A DNA stretch of 64,000 nt, from NCBI RefSeq assembly GCF_000512915.1, contig NZ_CP007034.1:1860001-1924000 (forward strand). The letters run 5' to 3'. The translations under genes were made by a program, and so were the position numbers. The stretch is from Barnesiella viscericola DSM 18177. GTDB lineage: Bacteria; Bacteroidota; Bacteroidia; Bacteroidales; Barnesiellaceae. The number at the start of each line of letters is the position of its first letter. Within the stretch, counting starts at the first letter, position 1. This document shows, piece after piece, positions 8,464-18,197 of this stretch. The notes beneath the pieces were generated by a model. That model searched no databases, had not been told where the DNA came from, and saw only the letters and a list, made by a program, of their open reading frames with translations.

Positions 8464-9654
8464 ATGGAAAAAGTGGTTAAAGAGAGACTCTGGACTCCCA
8501 GTTTCCGGGCCGTGACGGCCGGGAACTTCCTGCTTTTTTTCGCCTTCTACCTGCTGTTGCCGGTACTCCCCATGTATTTGAGCGAGGCGTTTGCCGCCAG
8601 TCGTTCCACGGCCGGCTTTATCCTCTCGTCCTACACGATAACGGCACTGATGATACGACCCTTTGCCGGGTACATGGTCGACACCTTCCCCCGCAAGCGG
8701 CTGCTGCTCATCTGCTACTTTGTCTTCCTGCTCTTCTTCGGGGGGTATCTGCTGGCCGGCACCCTGTTGCTGTTTGCCATTATCCGGGCCGGGCACGGGA
8801 TAGCCTTCGGGCTGCTCACCGTCTCGAACAGTACGGTAGCCATCGACGTGATGCCCTCCTCCCGCCGGGGCGAGGGTATCGGGTACTACGGGGTAAGCAA
8901 CAACCTGGCCATGTCGGTGGGGCCCACCCTCTCGCTCTACATACACGATGCCTATGCCAATTTCGACTACATCTTTCTCCTTTCGATGGCTTCGGCCACG
9001 ATAGGGCTGCTGTGTGTCTCGACCATCAAGATGCCCTACCGTCGCGACCCCGTCCCCGAGAAACCACCCATCTCGCTCGACCGCTTTCTGCTGTTGAAGG
9101 GTATGCCCGAGGCGGTGACGCTCATTTTCTACTCGTTCAGCTACGGCGTGCTGTCGACCTACCTGGCCGTGTATGGCAAGGAGGAGCTGGGTATCGAGTC
9201 GGGAGCCGGATTCTTCTTTATCCTGCTGGCCGTCGGGCTCATCTTGTCGCGACTGGCCTCGGGCAAGTGGCTCAATCGCGGATTCGTCACCCGCAACATC
9301 TTCCTGGGCATGCTGCTCTCGTTGCTCGGCTACCTCATCTTCGTAGGTGTGCGCAACGAGTGGGGATATTATGGGGCAGCTGTGATTCTGGGCTTGGGCT
9401 ATGGTTGTATCTGTCCTGCTTATCAGACGATGTTTATCAATCTCGCCCCCAACAACCAGCGGGGTACGGCCAACTCTACCTACCTGACGGCTTGGGATTT
9501 GGGTGTGGGTCTGGGGGTGCTCATCGGAGGTCAGATTGCCGAGCTCACCGACTATGCCACGGCCTATGCCACCTCTTGTGTGCTGTGTGCCATCGGCTAC
9601 CTGCTCTTCAAGTGGAAGACGGCTGCCCATTTCGAGAAGTACAAGCTGAGGTAG
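8464..9654 (+). CDS. Major facilitator superfamily transporter
   Basis: A 396-residue inner-membrane protein with about twelve hydrophobic segments and the MFS architecture of two six-helix halves joined by a cytoplasmic loop (near residues 195-205, MPYRRDPVPEKPP). The loop after helix 2 reads GYMVDTFPRKRLL, a form of the MFS motif A. The overall pattern resembles drug or metabolite exporters of the YfcJ/arabinose-efflux type. It starts 18 bases after miaB and is probably co-transcribed with it. The substrate is unknown, and nothing ties it to tRNA modification beyond position. Confidence 0.88.
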   Translation: MEKVVKERLWTPSFRAVTAGNFLLFFAFYLLLPVLPMYLSEAFAASRSTAGFILSSYTITALMIRPFAGYMVDTFPRKRLLLICYFVFLLFFGGYLLAGTLLLFAIIRAGHGIAFGLLTVSNSTVAIDVMPSSRRGEGIGYYGVSNNLAMSVGPTLSLYIHDAYANFDYIFLLSMASATIGLLCVSTIKMPYRRDPVPEKPPISLDRFLLLKGMPEAVTLIFYSFSYGVLSTYLAVYGKEELGIESGAGFFFILLAVGLILSRLASGKWLNRGFVTRNIFLGMLLSLLGYLIFVGVRNEWGYYGAAVILGLGYGCICPAYQTMFINLAPNNQRGTANSTYLTAWDLGVGLGVLIGGQIAELTDYATAYATSCVLCAIGYLLFKWKTAAHFEKYKLR

Positions 9655-9847
9655 AAATAGTTAAAAAGAGTGAACAAAAGAAGCGATTTCGACGATATAG
9701 ACTTTAATTTGCATAAAATTTGGGCTAACAATATCCTTTTGTTTTCCGATTTGTCAAAAGAAAGGGGTAATAACGTCGAAATGGTTGTTGAACAACGAGG
9801 TAAAATACTCGCAAAACAAACGGATTGATTTGGTAAAAAAGAGAGAT

Positions 9848-10729
9848 ATGAACAACAAGGCTTCTTTCAGCAGACGGATATCATTTCTGAATGCTCGAAT
9901 GACTTCAACATTAAGCGTTTCACTGGTTCTTTTTATCTTGGGTATCATGGTCTTGATGGGTTTCCTGGCCACCAATCTCTCGCGCCATGTCAAGGAAAAC
10001 ATAGGATTCTCGATTATTCTCAACGAGTCGGCCGGAGAAAGGCAGGTGCATCAGTTGCAGCGTATGCTCGAGCGGTCGGACTATGTGAAGGCGGCTCAGT
10101 ATATCTCGAAAGAAGATGCCTTGAAAGAGGTGATGATCGAGTTGGGCGAGAACCCCGAAGATGTGTTGGGCGTCAATCCCATGCAATCGTCCATCGAGGT
10201 GAAGCTCAAAGCCGATTATGCCAATACCGACAGTCTGGCCGTGATTGAGAAAAAGCTCCGCGATCAGGTTATCGTCAGCGAAATCATGTATCAGAAGGAC
10301 CTTATCCAGTCGGTCAACGACAACATGAGCCGCATTGGTCTCATCTTGCTGGCGCTGGCTGTCGTGCTCATGATTATCTCCTTTGCCCTGATCAGCAATA
10401 CCATCAGACTGGGTGCCTACTCCAAGCGTTTTCTCATTCACACGATGAAGCTGGTGGGTGCTACGCCGGCCTTCATTCGACGGCCCTTTATCGTCTCCAA
10501 CATCATCAATGGCATCATAGCCTCGGTCATTGCCATGCTGCTCCTCTCGGGTTGCGTCTATTACCTCATGACCGAGATGGAAAACTTCACTACCCTTCTG
10601 TCGGTCCCCATGATGCTGCTCGTCTTTCTCACCGTGCTGGTGTTGGGCATTATTCTCTCGGCCGTTTCGGCCTATTGGGCCGTGAACCGTTATATCCGCA
10701 TGGATCGTGACGACTTGTACTACGTATGA
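9848..10729 (+). CDS. ftsX: Cell division protein FtsX
   Basis: A 293-residue inner-membrane protein with the FtsX plan: a cytoplasmic N-terminus, TM1 near residues 22-42 (SLVLFILGIMVLMGF), a periplasmic domain of about 120 residues, and three further helices at the C-terminal end. With the ATPase FtsE it controls peptidoglycan hydrolases at the septum. ftsE is not in this window. The start at 9848 was chosen over 9785 because the extra 21 residues are not FtsX-like and 9848 begins the conserved RRISFLNARM region. It heads the operon ftsX-DUF3098-uppP-truB-queA. Confidence 0.93.
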   Translation: MNNKASFSRRISFLNARMTSTLSVSLVLFILGIMVLMGFLATNLSRHVKENIGFSIILNESAGERQVHQLQRMLERSDYVKAAQYISKEDALKEVMIELGENPEDVLGVNPMQSSIEVKLKADYANTDSLAVIEKKLRDQVIVSEIMYQKDLIQSVNDNMSRIGLILLALAVVLMIISFALISNTIRLGAYSKRFLIHTMKLVGATPAFIRRPFIVSNIINGIIASVIAMLLLSGCVYYLMTEMENFTTLLSVPMMLLVFLTVLVLGIILSAVSAYWAVNRYIRMDRDDLYYV

Positions 10730-10754
10730 AAAAAACTTATAGGAACAGAATAAT

Positions 10755-11030
10755 ATGAAATCAAGCGAAAAGAAATCGGTATCGGCGTTGCCCGACGAAG
10801 GCAAGAGAGCCTCTTTTGCCTTGGGGAAGACCAATCTTAAACTCATCGGCATATCGTTTGTCGTTATCGTCATCGGATTCCTGTTGATGCTGGGTCCCGG
10901 TACTACCCCCGAAGCCTATAACCCCGACATTTTCAGTTTCCGTCGCATCGTCCTGGCTCCGGGCATCGCCTTTGTGGGCTTTGTCTTTATGGTCTATGCG
11001 ATTATGTTCAACTCCAAAAAGAAGAGATAG
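10755..11030 (+). CDS. DUF3098 small membrane protein
   Basis: A 91-residue protein with a short charged N-terminus and two transmembrane segments, near residues 33-51 (LIGISFVVIVIGFLLML) and 67-85, joined by a loop containing YNPDIFSFRRI. It matches the DUF3098 family, which in Bacteroidota is found between ftsX and uppP. The function is unknown; the setting suggests a role in division or wall-lipid handling. Spacing is 25 bases after ftsX and 49 bases before uppP. Confidence 0.88.
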   Translation: MKSSEKKSVSALPDEGKRASFALGKTNLKLIGISFVVIVIGFLLMLGPGTTPEAYNPDIFSFRRIVLAPGIAFVGFVFMVYAIMFNSKKKR

Positions 11031-11079
11031 TAAAGCGTCAGCAAGGTAGTTTGATATTCCTGTTTAATTTTTCAAGAAA

Positions 11080-11928
11080 GTGGATTTTTTAGAAACGATT
11101 ATTATCGCCATAGTAGAGGGATTGACCGAGTTTCTGCCCGTTTCCTCTACGGGGCACATGATTATTACACAAAGTATTCTTGGTGTAGAAAGTACCCCCT
11201 TTGTAAGGGCATTTACGGTAATTATACAGTTTGGAGCCATTTTGTCGGTGGTATGTCTCTATTGGAAACGGTTTTTCCGGCTCAACCGCACTCCGCTCCC
11301 GGGCAACCCATCGGCCTTGCGGCGGTTCCTGCACACCTATGATTTCTACTGGAAGTTGCTGGTCGCCTTCATTCCTGCTGCCGTATTCGGTTTGGCCCTG
11401 GGCGACTGGATCGACACCCTGCTCGAAAATGTGGTAGTTGTTGCCGTCATGCTGGTTATTGGCGGTATTTTCATGCTCTTCTGCGATCGGATATTCAACA
11501 AGGGTAGCGATCAAACCGAGCTTACCGAGAAGCGCGCATTTTATATAGGCCTGTTTCAATGTATAGCCATGATACCGGGTGTATCCCGTTCGATGGCAAC
11601 CATTGTGGGAGGTATGACACAGAAACTTTTGCGCAAAGCGGCAGCCGAGTTCTCGTTCTTTCTGGCAGTGCCTACCATGTTTGCGGCAATGGGTTATAAA
11701 ATACTGAAACTGTTTTCCGAACCCGAAGGAGCCGATTTGATTATGAGCAACATGGGTACTCTGTTGTTGGGCAACGTAGTTGCCTTTGTGGTAGCCCTGT
11801 TGGCCATCAAGTTCTTCATAGGGTTCGTTACCCGTTATGGATTCAAGGCCTTCGGTTGGTATCGTATAATTGTGGGTGGTGTGATTCTCGTTATGTTGTT
11901 GATGGGGCATAACTTAACGATTGTGTGA
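11080..11928 (+). CDS. uppP: Undecaprenyl-diphosphatase UppP (BacA)
   Basis: A 282-residue integral membrane enzyme that dephosphorylates undecaprenyl diphosphate, recycling the lipid carrier for peptidoglycan and other glycans. Family motifs are [14 protein letters not shown] near residues 12-25 and [10 protein letters not shown] near 168-177. About eight membrane segments are visible. The start codon is GTG at 11080, giving MDFLETI, the usual N-terminus; no upstream ATG fits better. The stop overlaps the truB ATG by one base. Confidence 0.96.
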   Translation: MDFLETIIIAIVEGLTEFLPVSSTGHMIITQSILGVESTPFVRAFTVIIQFGAILSVVCLYWKRFFRLNRTPLPGNPSALRRFLHTYDFYWKLLVAFIPAAVFGLALGDWIDTLLENVVVVAVMLVIGGIFMLFCDRIFNKGSDQTELTEKRAFYIGLFQCIAMIPGVSRSMATIVGGMTQKLLRKAAAEFSFFLAVPTMFAAMGYKILKLFSEPEGADLIMSNMGTLLLGNVVAFVVALLAIKFFIGFVTRYGFKAFGWYRIIVGGVILVMLLMGHNLTIV

Positions 11929-12668
11929 TGGATTTTAACGAAGGCGAAATCATATATATCGACAAACCGCTGCATTGGACCTCGTTCGATGTGGTAAAGC
12001 GAATCCGGTTGCGGATACTGCGTCGGCTCAAACAGAAAAAGTTGAAGGTGGGCCACGCCGGTACCCTCGACCCGCTGGCCACCGGAGTGATGATTGTCTG
12101 CACCGGGCGGGCGACGAAACGCATCGAGGAGTTCCAGTACCACACCAAAGAGTATATCGCTACCCTGCGGTTGGGGGCCACCACTCCCTCCTTCGATTTG
12201 GAGACCGAGGTCGATGCCACCTATCCCCACGAGCATATTACTCGGGAGATTATCGAGCGAACTTTACCGCGTTTTGTCGGTTCCATTATGCAGATACCCC
12301 CTTCCTATTCGGCCTGCAAGATAGACGGTCGTCGGGCTTACGACATGGCCCGCAAGGGGCAGGAGGTGGAATTGAAACCCAAGGAGCTGGTCATCGACGA
12401 GATCGAGTTGCTCGATTGCGAATTGCCCGAGATCAGAATCCGGGTGGTGTGCAGCAAGGGTACCTACATCAGAGCCTTGGCCCGGGACATCGGGATTGCC
12501 CTTGGCAGTGGAGCCCACTTGGTGGGGCTTGTGCGTACACGAGTAGGCGATGTGACGCTGGCCGATTGCCTGTCGGTCGACGAGGTGGCCCGGCTCATCG
12601 ACGAAGCGCCCATAGAGGCGACCGAGCCAGAAGATAAAAAAGAAAAAGAAGAAAATAAACCGATATGA
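11928..12668 (+). CDS. truB: tRNA pseudouridine-55 synthase TruB
   Basis: A 246-residue enzyme that makes pseudouridine 55 in the T-loop of tRNAs. The catalytic motif [14 protein letters not shown] near residue 42 contains the nucleophilic Asp, and [12 protein letters not shown] and [15 protein letters not shown] are further family motifs. The ATG at 11928 overlaps the uppP stop by one base; a GTG one codon earlier is possible but less likely. The C-terminus ends in a Lys/Glu-rich tail and overlaps queA by four bases (ATGA), so translation is probably coupled. Confidence 0.96.
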   Translation: MDFNEGEIIYIDKPLHWTSFDVVKRIRLRILRRLKQKKLKVGHAGTLDPLATGVMIVCTGRATKRIEEFQYHTKEYIATLRLGATTPSFDLETEVDATYPHEHITREIIERTLPRFVGSIMQIPPSYSACKIDGRRAYDMARKGQEVELKPKELVIDEIELLDCELPEIRIRVVCSKGTYIRALARDIGIALGSGAHLVGLVRTRVGDVTLADCLSVDEVARLIDEAPIEATEPEDKKEKEENKPI

Positions 12669-13714
12669 AACTGTCCCAATTCAAATTCAAATTGCCCGAA
12701 GCGCAAATCGCTCAGTACCCGGCAAAAAACCGGGACGAGTCCCGGTTGATGGTTATCGACCGGAAGACGGGAAACATAGAACATCGCATTTTTAAAGAAA
12801 TTATCGACTATTTCAACGAGAAAGACGTATTTGTTTTCAACGATACCAAAGTATTTCCGGCCCGCCTCTATGGTAACAAAGAGAAAACCGGTGCCAAAAT
12901 CGAGGTCTTCCTCCTGCGCGAGCTCAACGAGGAGAACCGCCTGTGGGACGTTCTGGTCGAGCCGGCCCGGAAAATCCGTATCGGTAACAAACTCTATTTC
13001 GGCGACGACGACTCGATGGTGGCCGAGGTAATCGACAACACCACCTCGCGCGGCCGCACGCTGCGGTTCCTCTACGACGGCTCGCACGACGAATTCAAGG
13101 AGGCGCTCTACAAGCTGGGCGAGATGCCTCTGCCCTCCTACATCACCCGTCCGGTCGAGGAGCTCGATGCCGAGCGCTATCAAAATATCTTTGCCCGTCA
13201 CGAAGGGGCTGTGGTCACTCCGGCCGCCGGTCTCCATTTCAGTCGGGAACTGTTGAAACGCATGGAGATTAAAGGTATCGACTACGGATTCCTCACGCTG
13301 CACTCGGGGTTGGGCAACTTCCGCGAAATCGATGTCGAGGACCTCACCAAGCACAAGATGGACTCCGAGCAACTGCTCGTCACCCCCGAGCTGGTCAATC
13401 TGGTCAACCACGCCAAGGACGAGGGTCGTCAGGTCTGCGCCGTGGGAACCTCGGTCATGCGCGGTATCGAGAGTGCCGTCAGCACCGGTGGACACATGAA
13501 AACCTACGACGGGTGGACCAACAAATTCATCTTCCCTCCCTACGATTTTACGGTTGCCACCAGTCTGGTTACCAATTTCCACATGCCGCTCTCGACCATG
13601 CTGATGATGGTGGCCGCTTTCGGTGGATATGAAATTGTACTGTCGGCCTATGATACCGCCTTGAAAGAGGGGTACCGTTTCGGAGCCTATGGCGATGCCA
13701 TGCTCATTCTGTAA
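12665..13714 (+). CDS. queA: S-adenosylmethionine:tRNA ribosyltransferase-isomerase QueA
   Basis: A 349-residue enzyme that transfers the ribosyl part of SAM to preQ1 in tRNA, giving epoxyqueuosine, which QueG then reduces. Family features are [14 protein letters not shown] at the start, the [13 protein letters not shown] segment, [11 protein letters not shown], and the C-terminal [21 protein letters not shown]. Length is typical. It is the last gene of the operon starting at ftsX, and a terminator follows. Both enzymes around the epoxyqueuosine step (queA and queG) lie within 12 kb but in separate operons. Confidence 0.96.
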   Translation: MKLSQFKFKLPEAQIAQYPAKNRDESRLMVIDRKTGNIEHRIFKEIIDYFNEKDVFVFNDTKVFPARLYGNKEKTGAKIEVFLLRELNEENRLWDVLVEPARKIRIGNKLYFGDDDSMVAEVIDNTTSRGRTLRFLYDGSHDEFKEALYKLGEMPLPSYITRPVEELDAERYQNIFARHEGAVVTPAAGLHFSRELLKRMEIKGIDYGFLTLHSGLGNFREIDVEDLTKHKMDSEQLLVTPELVNLVNHAKDEGRQVCAVGTSVMRGIESAVSTGGHMKTYDGWTNKFIFPPYDFTVATSLVTNFHMPLSTMLMMVAAFGGYEIVLSAYDTALKEGYRFGAYGDAMLIL

Positions 13715-13754
13715 CGCGGTCAAACGGGAACCGGCCAGACTCCTGGAAAACGAA

Positions 13755-13803
13755 TAAAAAAGCCTTGCTGAGCCTCTGAGAAAAGGGTTGGCAAGGTTTT
13801 TTG
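13755..13803 (+). terminator. Terminator of the ftsX-queA operon
   Basis: A stem centred on CCTTGC (13763-13768) and GCAAGG (13791-13796), with extended A/T pairing outside it, is followed by a run of T (GGTTTTTTG). It lies 40 bases past the queA stop. Confidence 0.75.
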
Positions 13804-13833
13804 TTTTATCGGTTACATTTTTATACAGATTGC

Positions 13834-13863
13834 TTGTACGACTCGAAACTCTCTCTATCTTTG
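13834..13863 (+). promoter_or_regulatory. Promoter of the BACON lipoprotein gene
   Basis: TTG (13834-13836), a 19-base spacer, then TATCTTTG (13856-13863), a good Bacteroidota promoter. It implies a leader of about 165 bases before the ATG at 14036. The leader contains GGCTCC and GGAGCC, which could form a hairpin, but no known riboswitch. Confidence 0.65.
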
Positions 13864-14035
13864 CGGCAGAGAGAGTCCCTTTTTTATTGGATAGAAGTGT
13901 CTCGCCTGTGCCGGGAGGGAAGGTCACGGTTGTCATCTTTCTCATCTTTTTCCCGGCCGGTGGACGGCTCCACACTTTTCCCATTCATTAACCTTGCACG
14001 ATTGGAGCCGGCGTGCCAGACAAACAATTTTTACG

Positions 14036-15247
14036 ATGAAAAACTTTTATGTGCTGTTGGCCTTGCTGTCCCTTCTCTTGATGGGCTGCTCCAAAGAAGA
14101 TGGAACCGACGTCGGAGGTCAGGCGGTTCAACTGGCTGCCGGAACGTCGAGTGAGTACACAGTTTATGCCGACCAGACGACCGCGTCTCCCTCACAGGGA
14201 ATCACCTTTACCACAACCGGCCCCTGGCGGGCTACGGTTGCCGAAACACGGGCCGGGGCCGACTGGGTGACGATTTCGCCCGACCACGGCGACCAGGCCG
14301 GCAGCTACACGATTACCGTCTCGCTTGAAGCCAATACCACCGGGCAGGACCGCAAGGCCGTCGTTACCATCGAGTGCGGCGATACCCGGGTGACGATTAC
14401 CATCGAACAGAAGGGGGTGACCGCCAGTGGCGAGCAGCCCCAGGAGCCTGCGTTTGATATGCCGCGGGTATCTCGCTTTGAGACAGCTTACTTCTATCTC
14501 GACGGCACGACGGTGGTACCCGAAGAGACATCGGCCTTTGATTTCGTATACGATGAGACGGGGCGGCTTTCTCAAATCGTTTCGGAGGGTGTTAACGAAG
14601 TCCGCACGATGACTCTTACCTATGGTCAAGGAGCGGTCTCCTATGCAGTCGTATTGACCGAAAACGGGGTTGAAGATCCGCATGGCGACAAGGGTACGGC
14701 GACTCTCGACGAAGCCGGTCGGGTTGCATCGGGTGAATACTTCTATACGTATGAAAAGAATGGTGAGTGGATTTCGGGTTCATGGAGCTATCAACTGTCA
14801 TACGACACCGAGGGCTGTTTGGTAGGGTGCGAGTCGAGCTCGTCGGAGCAGGGAACATCGCACATTACCTGGGAGAACGGCAACCCCGTGCAGGTGCGGT
14901 GGGGTGCAGAGAACAATCTGATCGACAAGGCTACGTATAGCAATATCGCCAATGGGGCCAATATCGACCTCAACTGGTTGTGTGTATTGACCTCCGAAGG
15001 GTGGGACTACTCGGTGGGTGATCCCAACAAATTCTTTGCCCTGGCCGGGCTCGTGGGGAAACGGGCAACCCACATGGTCTCGACAATCTCCGAGTCGGGT
15101 GCCGGTCCTGAACCTCGGCTTAGCAAGTATAATTATATCCTCGACGACGCAACGGGACTGCCTGTCGAGATTTCGCGGGAGACGACCGACTACGGCTCCA
15201 CGAAAGAGTATGTCGATTACACGTGTAAGATCGAGTATGTGAAATAA
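14036..15247 (+). CDS. BACON-domain surface lipoprotein
   Basis: A 403-residue lipoprotein. The signal peptide ends in the lipobox LLLMGC with Cys18, followed by the acidic SKEDGTD, which resembles the surface-export signal of Bacteroidota lipoproteins. Residues about 30-130 form a BACON-type domain (PWRATVAE, DWVTISPDHGDQAGSYTITVSL, ending in VTITIEQKG). The rest, from about 145, has YDETGRLSQIV and YDTEGCL repeats with alternating beta patterns, like the RHS-like or DUF4595-type sugar-surface modules of this order. It probably binds glycans or mucin at the cell surface; that role is inferred. The start at 14036 gives the only clean signal peptide. It stands alone. Confidence 0.82.
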   Translation: MKNFYVLLALLSLLLMGCSKEDGTDVGGQAVQLAAGTSSEYTVYADQTTASPSQGITFTTTGPWRATVAETRAGADWVTISPDHGDQAGSYTITVSLEANTTGQDRKAVVTIECGDTRVTITIEQKGVTASGEQPQEPAFDMPRVSRFETAYFYLDGTTVVPEETSAFDFVYDETGRLSQIVSEGVNEVRTMTLTYGQGAVSYAVVLTENGVEDPHGDKGTATLDEAGRVASGEYFYTYEKNGEWISGSWSYQLSYDTEGCLVGCESSSSEQGTSHITWENGNPVQVRWGAENNLIDKATYSNIANGANIDLNWLCVLTSEGWDYSVGDPNKFFALAGLVGKRATHMVSTISESGAGPEPRLSKYNYILDDATGLPVEISRETTDYGSTKEYVDYTCKIEYVK

Positions 15248-15320
15248 CTGTCGGTTGGAGACAAGTTCCGACTCCATACTTTCCCGGTGAGTTTAGCGTT
15301 TGGGATAATTGATAAAGATT

Positions 15321-15376
15321 TCCTGTCCTATGCTCCCCCTCTTTCGATTGGGGTAGCCGGGCAGGAATTTTTCTTT
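15321..15376 (+). terminator. Terminator of the BACON lipoprotein gene
   Basis: TCCTG..CC..CT.CCCC pairs with GGGG.AG..GG.CAGGA across an inner loop TCTTTCGATT, then comes ATTTTTCTTTT. The distance from the stop is about 75 bases. Confidence 0.7.
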
Positions 15377-15532
15377 TATGATAGATTGATTTACAGGATA
15401 ATATACTCTTTATGTCGATGAGGCTGTTCCCTTAATATCTTGTAATTTCTGATTGTAGTTCTGGAAAACTTTTTTGTAGTTTGATTATCAAAAGTTTCCC
15501 AAAAAAGAAAACTTTTCTCTCTCGAAATGTTG
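15377..15532. other. AT-rich intergenic stretch before the riboswitch
   Basis: This is sequence of low GC between the lipoprotein terminator and the nrdD promoter region. I find no ORF with coding character and no clear hairpin here. Confidence 0.5.
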
Positions 15533-15561
15533 TTTGATTGCACTGAAATTGTCTATCTTTA
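15533..15561 (+). promoter_or_regulatory. Possible promoter for the riboswitch-nrdDG transcript
   Basis: TTTG (15533-15536) and TATCTTTA (15554-15561) are separated by 17 bases. The last base of the -7 box and the short spacer differ from consensus, but position just ahead of the aptamer supports it. Confidence 0.45.
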
Positions 15562-15571
15562 CACCCGCATT

Positions 15572-15752
15572 CCGGTTCGGCCCCGTCGGGTGGCGGTGTC
15601 GATAAAAAGGGAATCGGGTGAGAATCCCGAGCAGTCCCGCTGCTGTAATTCCTGCGAAAGTCCGTTGACTCGAAGCCACTGACGAGAATCTGTTTCTGCC
15701 ACGTCGGGAAGGCGTCACCGGACAGGGAAGAGCCAGAAGACCTGCCGGCGTG
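15572..15752 (+). ncRNA. Cobalamin (B12) riboswitch
   Basis: Hallmarks of the adenosylcobalamin aptamer are in order: AAAGGGAATCGGGTGAGAAT, then CCCGAGCAGTCCCGCTGCTG, and the B12 box AGCCAGAAGACCTGCC at 15731-15746. The element sits between a promoter-like sequence and nrdD. The 64 bases between aptamer and ATG contain a short hairpin (GAACGT at 15767-15772 with ACGTTC at 15781-15786) that could be the switching part. B12 would be expected to switch off the class III reductase, sparing it when a B12-dependent reductase can work; riboswitch control of B12-independent isozymes is known for this class. Confidence 0.93.
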
Positions 15753-15815
15753 AGAGAGAAGCAAATGAACGTTCGAGGAGACGTTCGCAGTATCCAATTC
15801 TTAACAACAATCAGC

Positions 15816-18197
15816 ATGGATTATGCAGGTATTACCATCGCCAAGCGCGATGGGGCCCGGGAGTGTTTCTCGATTGAAAAAATCGAGCGGGCCATTGCCA
15901 AGGCCTATCGGGCCGACGGTATCAACGACGACGAGGCTTCGGTGAAACAGATTGCCGGTGAGGTGGCCTCGGCCATCGACAAGAGTGAAATTTCGGTCGA
16001 AGAGATTCAAGACCTGGTCGAGCGCCAGTTGATGCGGCGCAACCCCTCGGTGGCCAAGCGCTTTATCATCTATCGCGAGTGGCGCACCAAGGAGCGCGAG
16101 AAACGCACCTCGATGAAGCAGGTGATGGACGGCATCGTGGCCGTCGAGAAGAACGACGTGAACCTGAGCAACGCCAACATGTCGTCGCACACGCCGGCCG
16201 GGCAGATGATGACCTTTGCCTCGGAGGTGACCAAGGACTACGCCTACAAGTACCTGGTGGGGGTACGCTACGGGCGGGCACATCGTGAGGGCGACATTCA
16301 CATTCACGACCTCGACTACTATCCCACCAAGACGACCACCTGCGTGCAGTATGACTTGGAGGATATTTTCAACCGCGGATTCCACACGAAAAACGGTACC
16401 GTGCGTACCCCCCAGTCGATACAGAGCTACGCCACCTTGGCCACCATCGTTTTCCAGACCAACCAGAACGAGCAGCATGGCGGGCAGGCGATTCCCGCTT
16501 TCGACCACTTTATGGCGCCGGGGGTGTTGAAGAGTTTCCGTAAACATTTGGCGACGGCCGTCGACTTTATCCTGCGGTTGCATGGTGAGGGCAACCGCCC
16601 GTCGCTCCAAGAGACGATAGCCGGGACGGTGACCTCGATTGAAGATTCCGAGGTGCAACTGAAGGCGCTGGCCGCCCGGTTGCAGACGTTGGGCGCAGGG
16701 CTCTCGGCCGACGAGCTGCGCACGGCCTGGACCCAAAGCTACGAGACCACTCGCAAGGATACCCATCAGGCCATGGAGGGGCTGGTGCACAACCTCAATA
16801 CGATGCACTCACGGGGTGGTAATCAGGTGGTATTCAGCTCGATAAACTACGGTACCGATACCTCGCCCGAAGGGCGCATGGTTATACGCGAGCTCCTCTC
16901 GGCTACGACCGAGGGGCTGGGACACGGCGAGGTACCGGTCTTCCCGATACAGATTTTCAAGGTGAAGGAGGGCATCTCGTACAGCGATGCCGATTATGCC
17001 GCGGCGATGGCCGACTTCGAGGGGGCGATGGGCGGGAAGCTCCGTTTTCAGGCGCCCAACTTCGACCTGTTGCTCGAAGCCTGCCGCACCACCTCCACCG
17101 CCTTGTTTCCCAATTTCCTCTTCCTCGATACCGACTACAACCGGAACGAACTGTGGCGGGCCGACGACCCCGACCGTTTCCGTTACGAGGTGGCTACGAT
17201 GGGGTGTCGCACCCGGGTGTTTGAGAATCTTCACGGGGTGAAGAGTTCGTGGGGACGGGGCAACCTCTCGTTCACCTCGATGAATATGCCTCGGCTGGCC
17301 ATCGAGGCCCGGCGCGAAGCCGAGGAGCTGCACCCCGACGGCGACAAGCATGCCGTTCGTCGCGAGGCCCGTATGCTCTTCCTCGAAAAGGTGCGCTCTA
17401 CCGCCGCCCTGATTGCCGAGCAGCTGCACGAACGCTATGAATACCAGCGCAAGGCGTTGGCCCGGCAGTTCCCCTTCATGATGGGCAACGACGTGTGGAA
17501 GGGGGGAGGCCGGTTGGGTCCCAACGATGAGGTGGGCGATGTCATCGACAGCGGGACTCTGGGCATCGGCTTTATCGGCGGTCACAATGCCATGTGCGCC
17601 ATCTACGGCGAGGGGCATGCCCACAGCGACGAGGCGTGGCAGACCCTCTACGACGCCGTGATGGTGATGAACCAGGTAGTCGAGGAGTACAAGAGCCGCT
17701 ATCGCCTCAACTACTCGGTGCTGGCTACGCCGGCCGAGGGGCTGTCGGGCCGTTTCACCCGGCTGGACCGCAAGCGCTACGGCATCATTCCCGGGGTGAC
17801 CGACCGCGACTACTACGTCAACTCCTTCCACATCGATGTGAAGGAGCCGGTGACCATTGTCGAGAAAATCCGTAAGGAGGCTCCCTTCCACGCCATCACC
17901 CGGGGCGGACACATCACCTATGTCGAGCTCGACGGCGAGGCGAAGAAAAACGTGGCGGCTATCTTGAAAATCGTGAAGGTGATGCACGACGAGGGCATCG
18001 GTTACGGGTCGATCAACCACCCGGTCGATACCTGTCGCTCGTGTGGCTACCGGGGCGTCATCTATACCCGGTGCCCCGTGTGCAAGAGCGAGAACATCTC
18101 GCGCATGCGGCGCATCACCGGTTACCTGACCGGCAGTCTCGAATCGTGGAATTCGGCCAAGCAGGCCGAGGAGCGCGACCGCGTAAAGCACAGGTAA
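15816..18197 (+). CDS. nrdD: Anaerobic (class III) ribonucleoside-triphosphate reductase NrdD
   Basis: A 793-residue glycyl-radical enzyme that makes dNTPs without oxygen. The N-terminus is an ATP-cone allosteric domain (residues about 1-100, beginning ITIAKRDGARECFSIEKIERA). The C-terminal part has the zinc site CRSCGY..CPVC near residues 738-758 and the glycyl-radical motif RITGYL near 767-772. An in-frame ATG at 15750 lies inside the riboswitch B12-box stem and would add 22 residues unlike the family, so 15816 is chosen. nrdG begins on the base after its stop codon. Expression is expected to fall when cobalamin is present. Confidence 0.97.
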   Translation: MDYAGITIAKRDGARECFSIEKIERAIAKAYRADGINDDEASVKQIAGEVASAIDKSEISVEEIQDLVERQLMRRNPSVAKRFIIYREWRTKEREKRTSMKQVMDGIVAVEKNDVNLSNANMSSHTPAGQMMTFASEVTKDYAYKYLVGVRYGRAHREGDIHIHDLDYYPTKTTTCVQYDLEDIFNRGFHTKNGTVRTPQSIQSYATLATIVFQTNQNEQHGGQAIPAFDHFMAPGVLKSFRKHLATAVDFILRLHGEGNRPSLQETIAGTVTSIEDSEVQLKALAARLQTLGAGLSADELRTAWTQSYETTRKDTHQAMEGLVHNLNTMHSRGGNQVVFSSINYGTDTSPEGRMVIRELLSATTEGLGHGEVPVFPIQIFKVKEGISYSDADYAAAMADFEGAMGGKLRFQAPNFDLLLEACRTTSTALFPNFLFLDTDYNRNELWRADDPDRFRYEVATMGCRTRVFENLHGVKSSWGRGNLSFTSMNMPRLAIEARREAEELHPDGDKHAVRREARMLFLEKVRSTAALIAEQLHERYEYQRKALARQFPFMMGNDVWKGGGRLGPNDEVGDVIDSGTLGIGFIGGHNAMCAIYGEGHAHSDEAWQTLYDAVMVMNQVVEEYKSRYRLNYSVLATPAEGLSGRFTRLDRKRYGIIPGVTDRDYYVNSFHIDVKEPVTIVEKIRKEAPFHAITRGGHITYVELDGEAKKNVAAILKIVKVMHDEGIGYGSINHPVDTCRSCGYRGVIYTRCPVCKSENISRMRRITGYLTGSLESWNSAKQAEERDRVKHR

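Noticed and set aside
6952-9630. An 892-codon minus-strand ORF opposite miaB and the MFS gene
   Set aside because: Shadow of two clear genes; no domain pattern in its translation.
15750-15815. Upstream ATG for nrdD at 15750
   Set aside because: It falls at the end of the B12 aptamer and adds 22 residues unlike NrdD.
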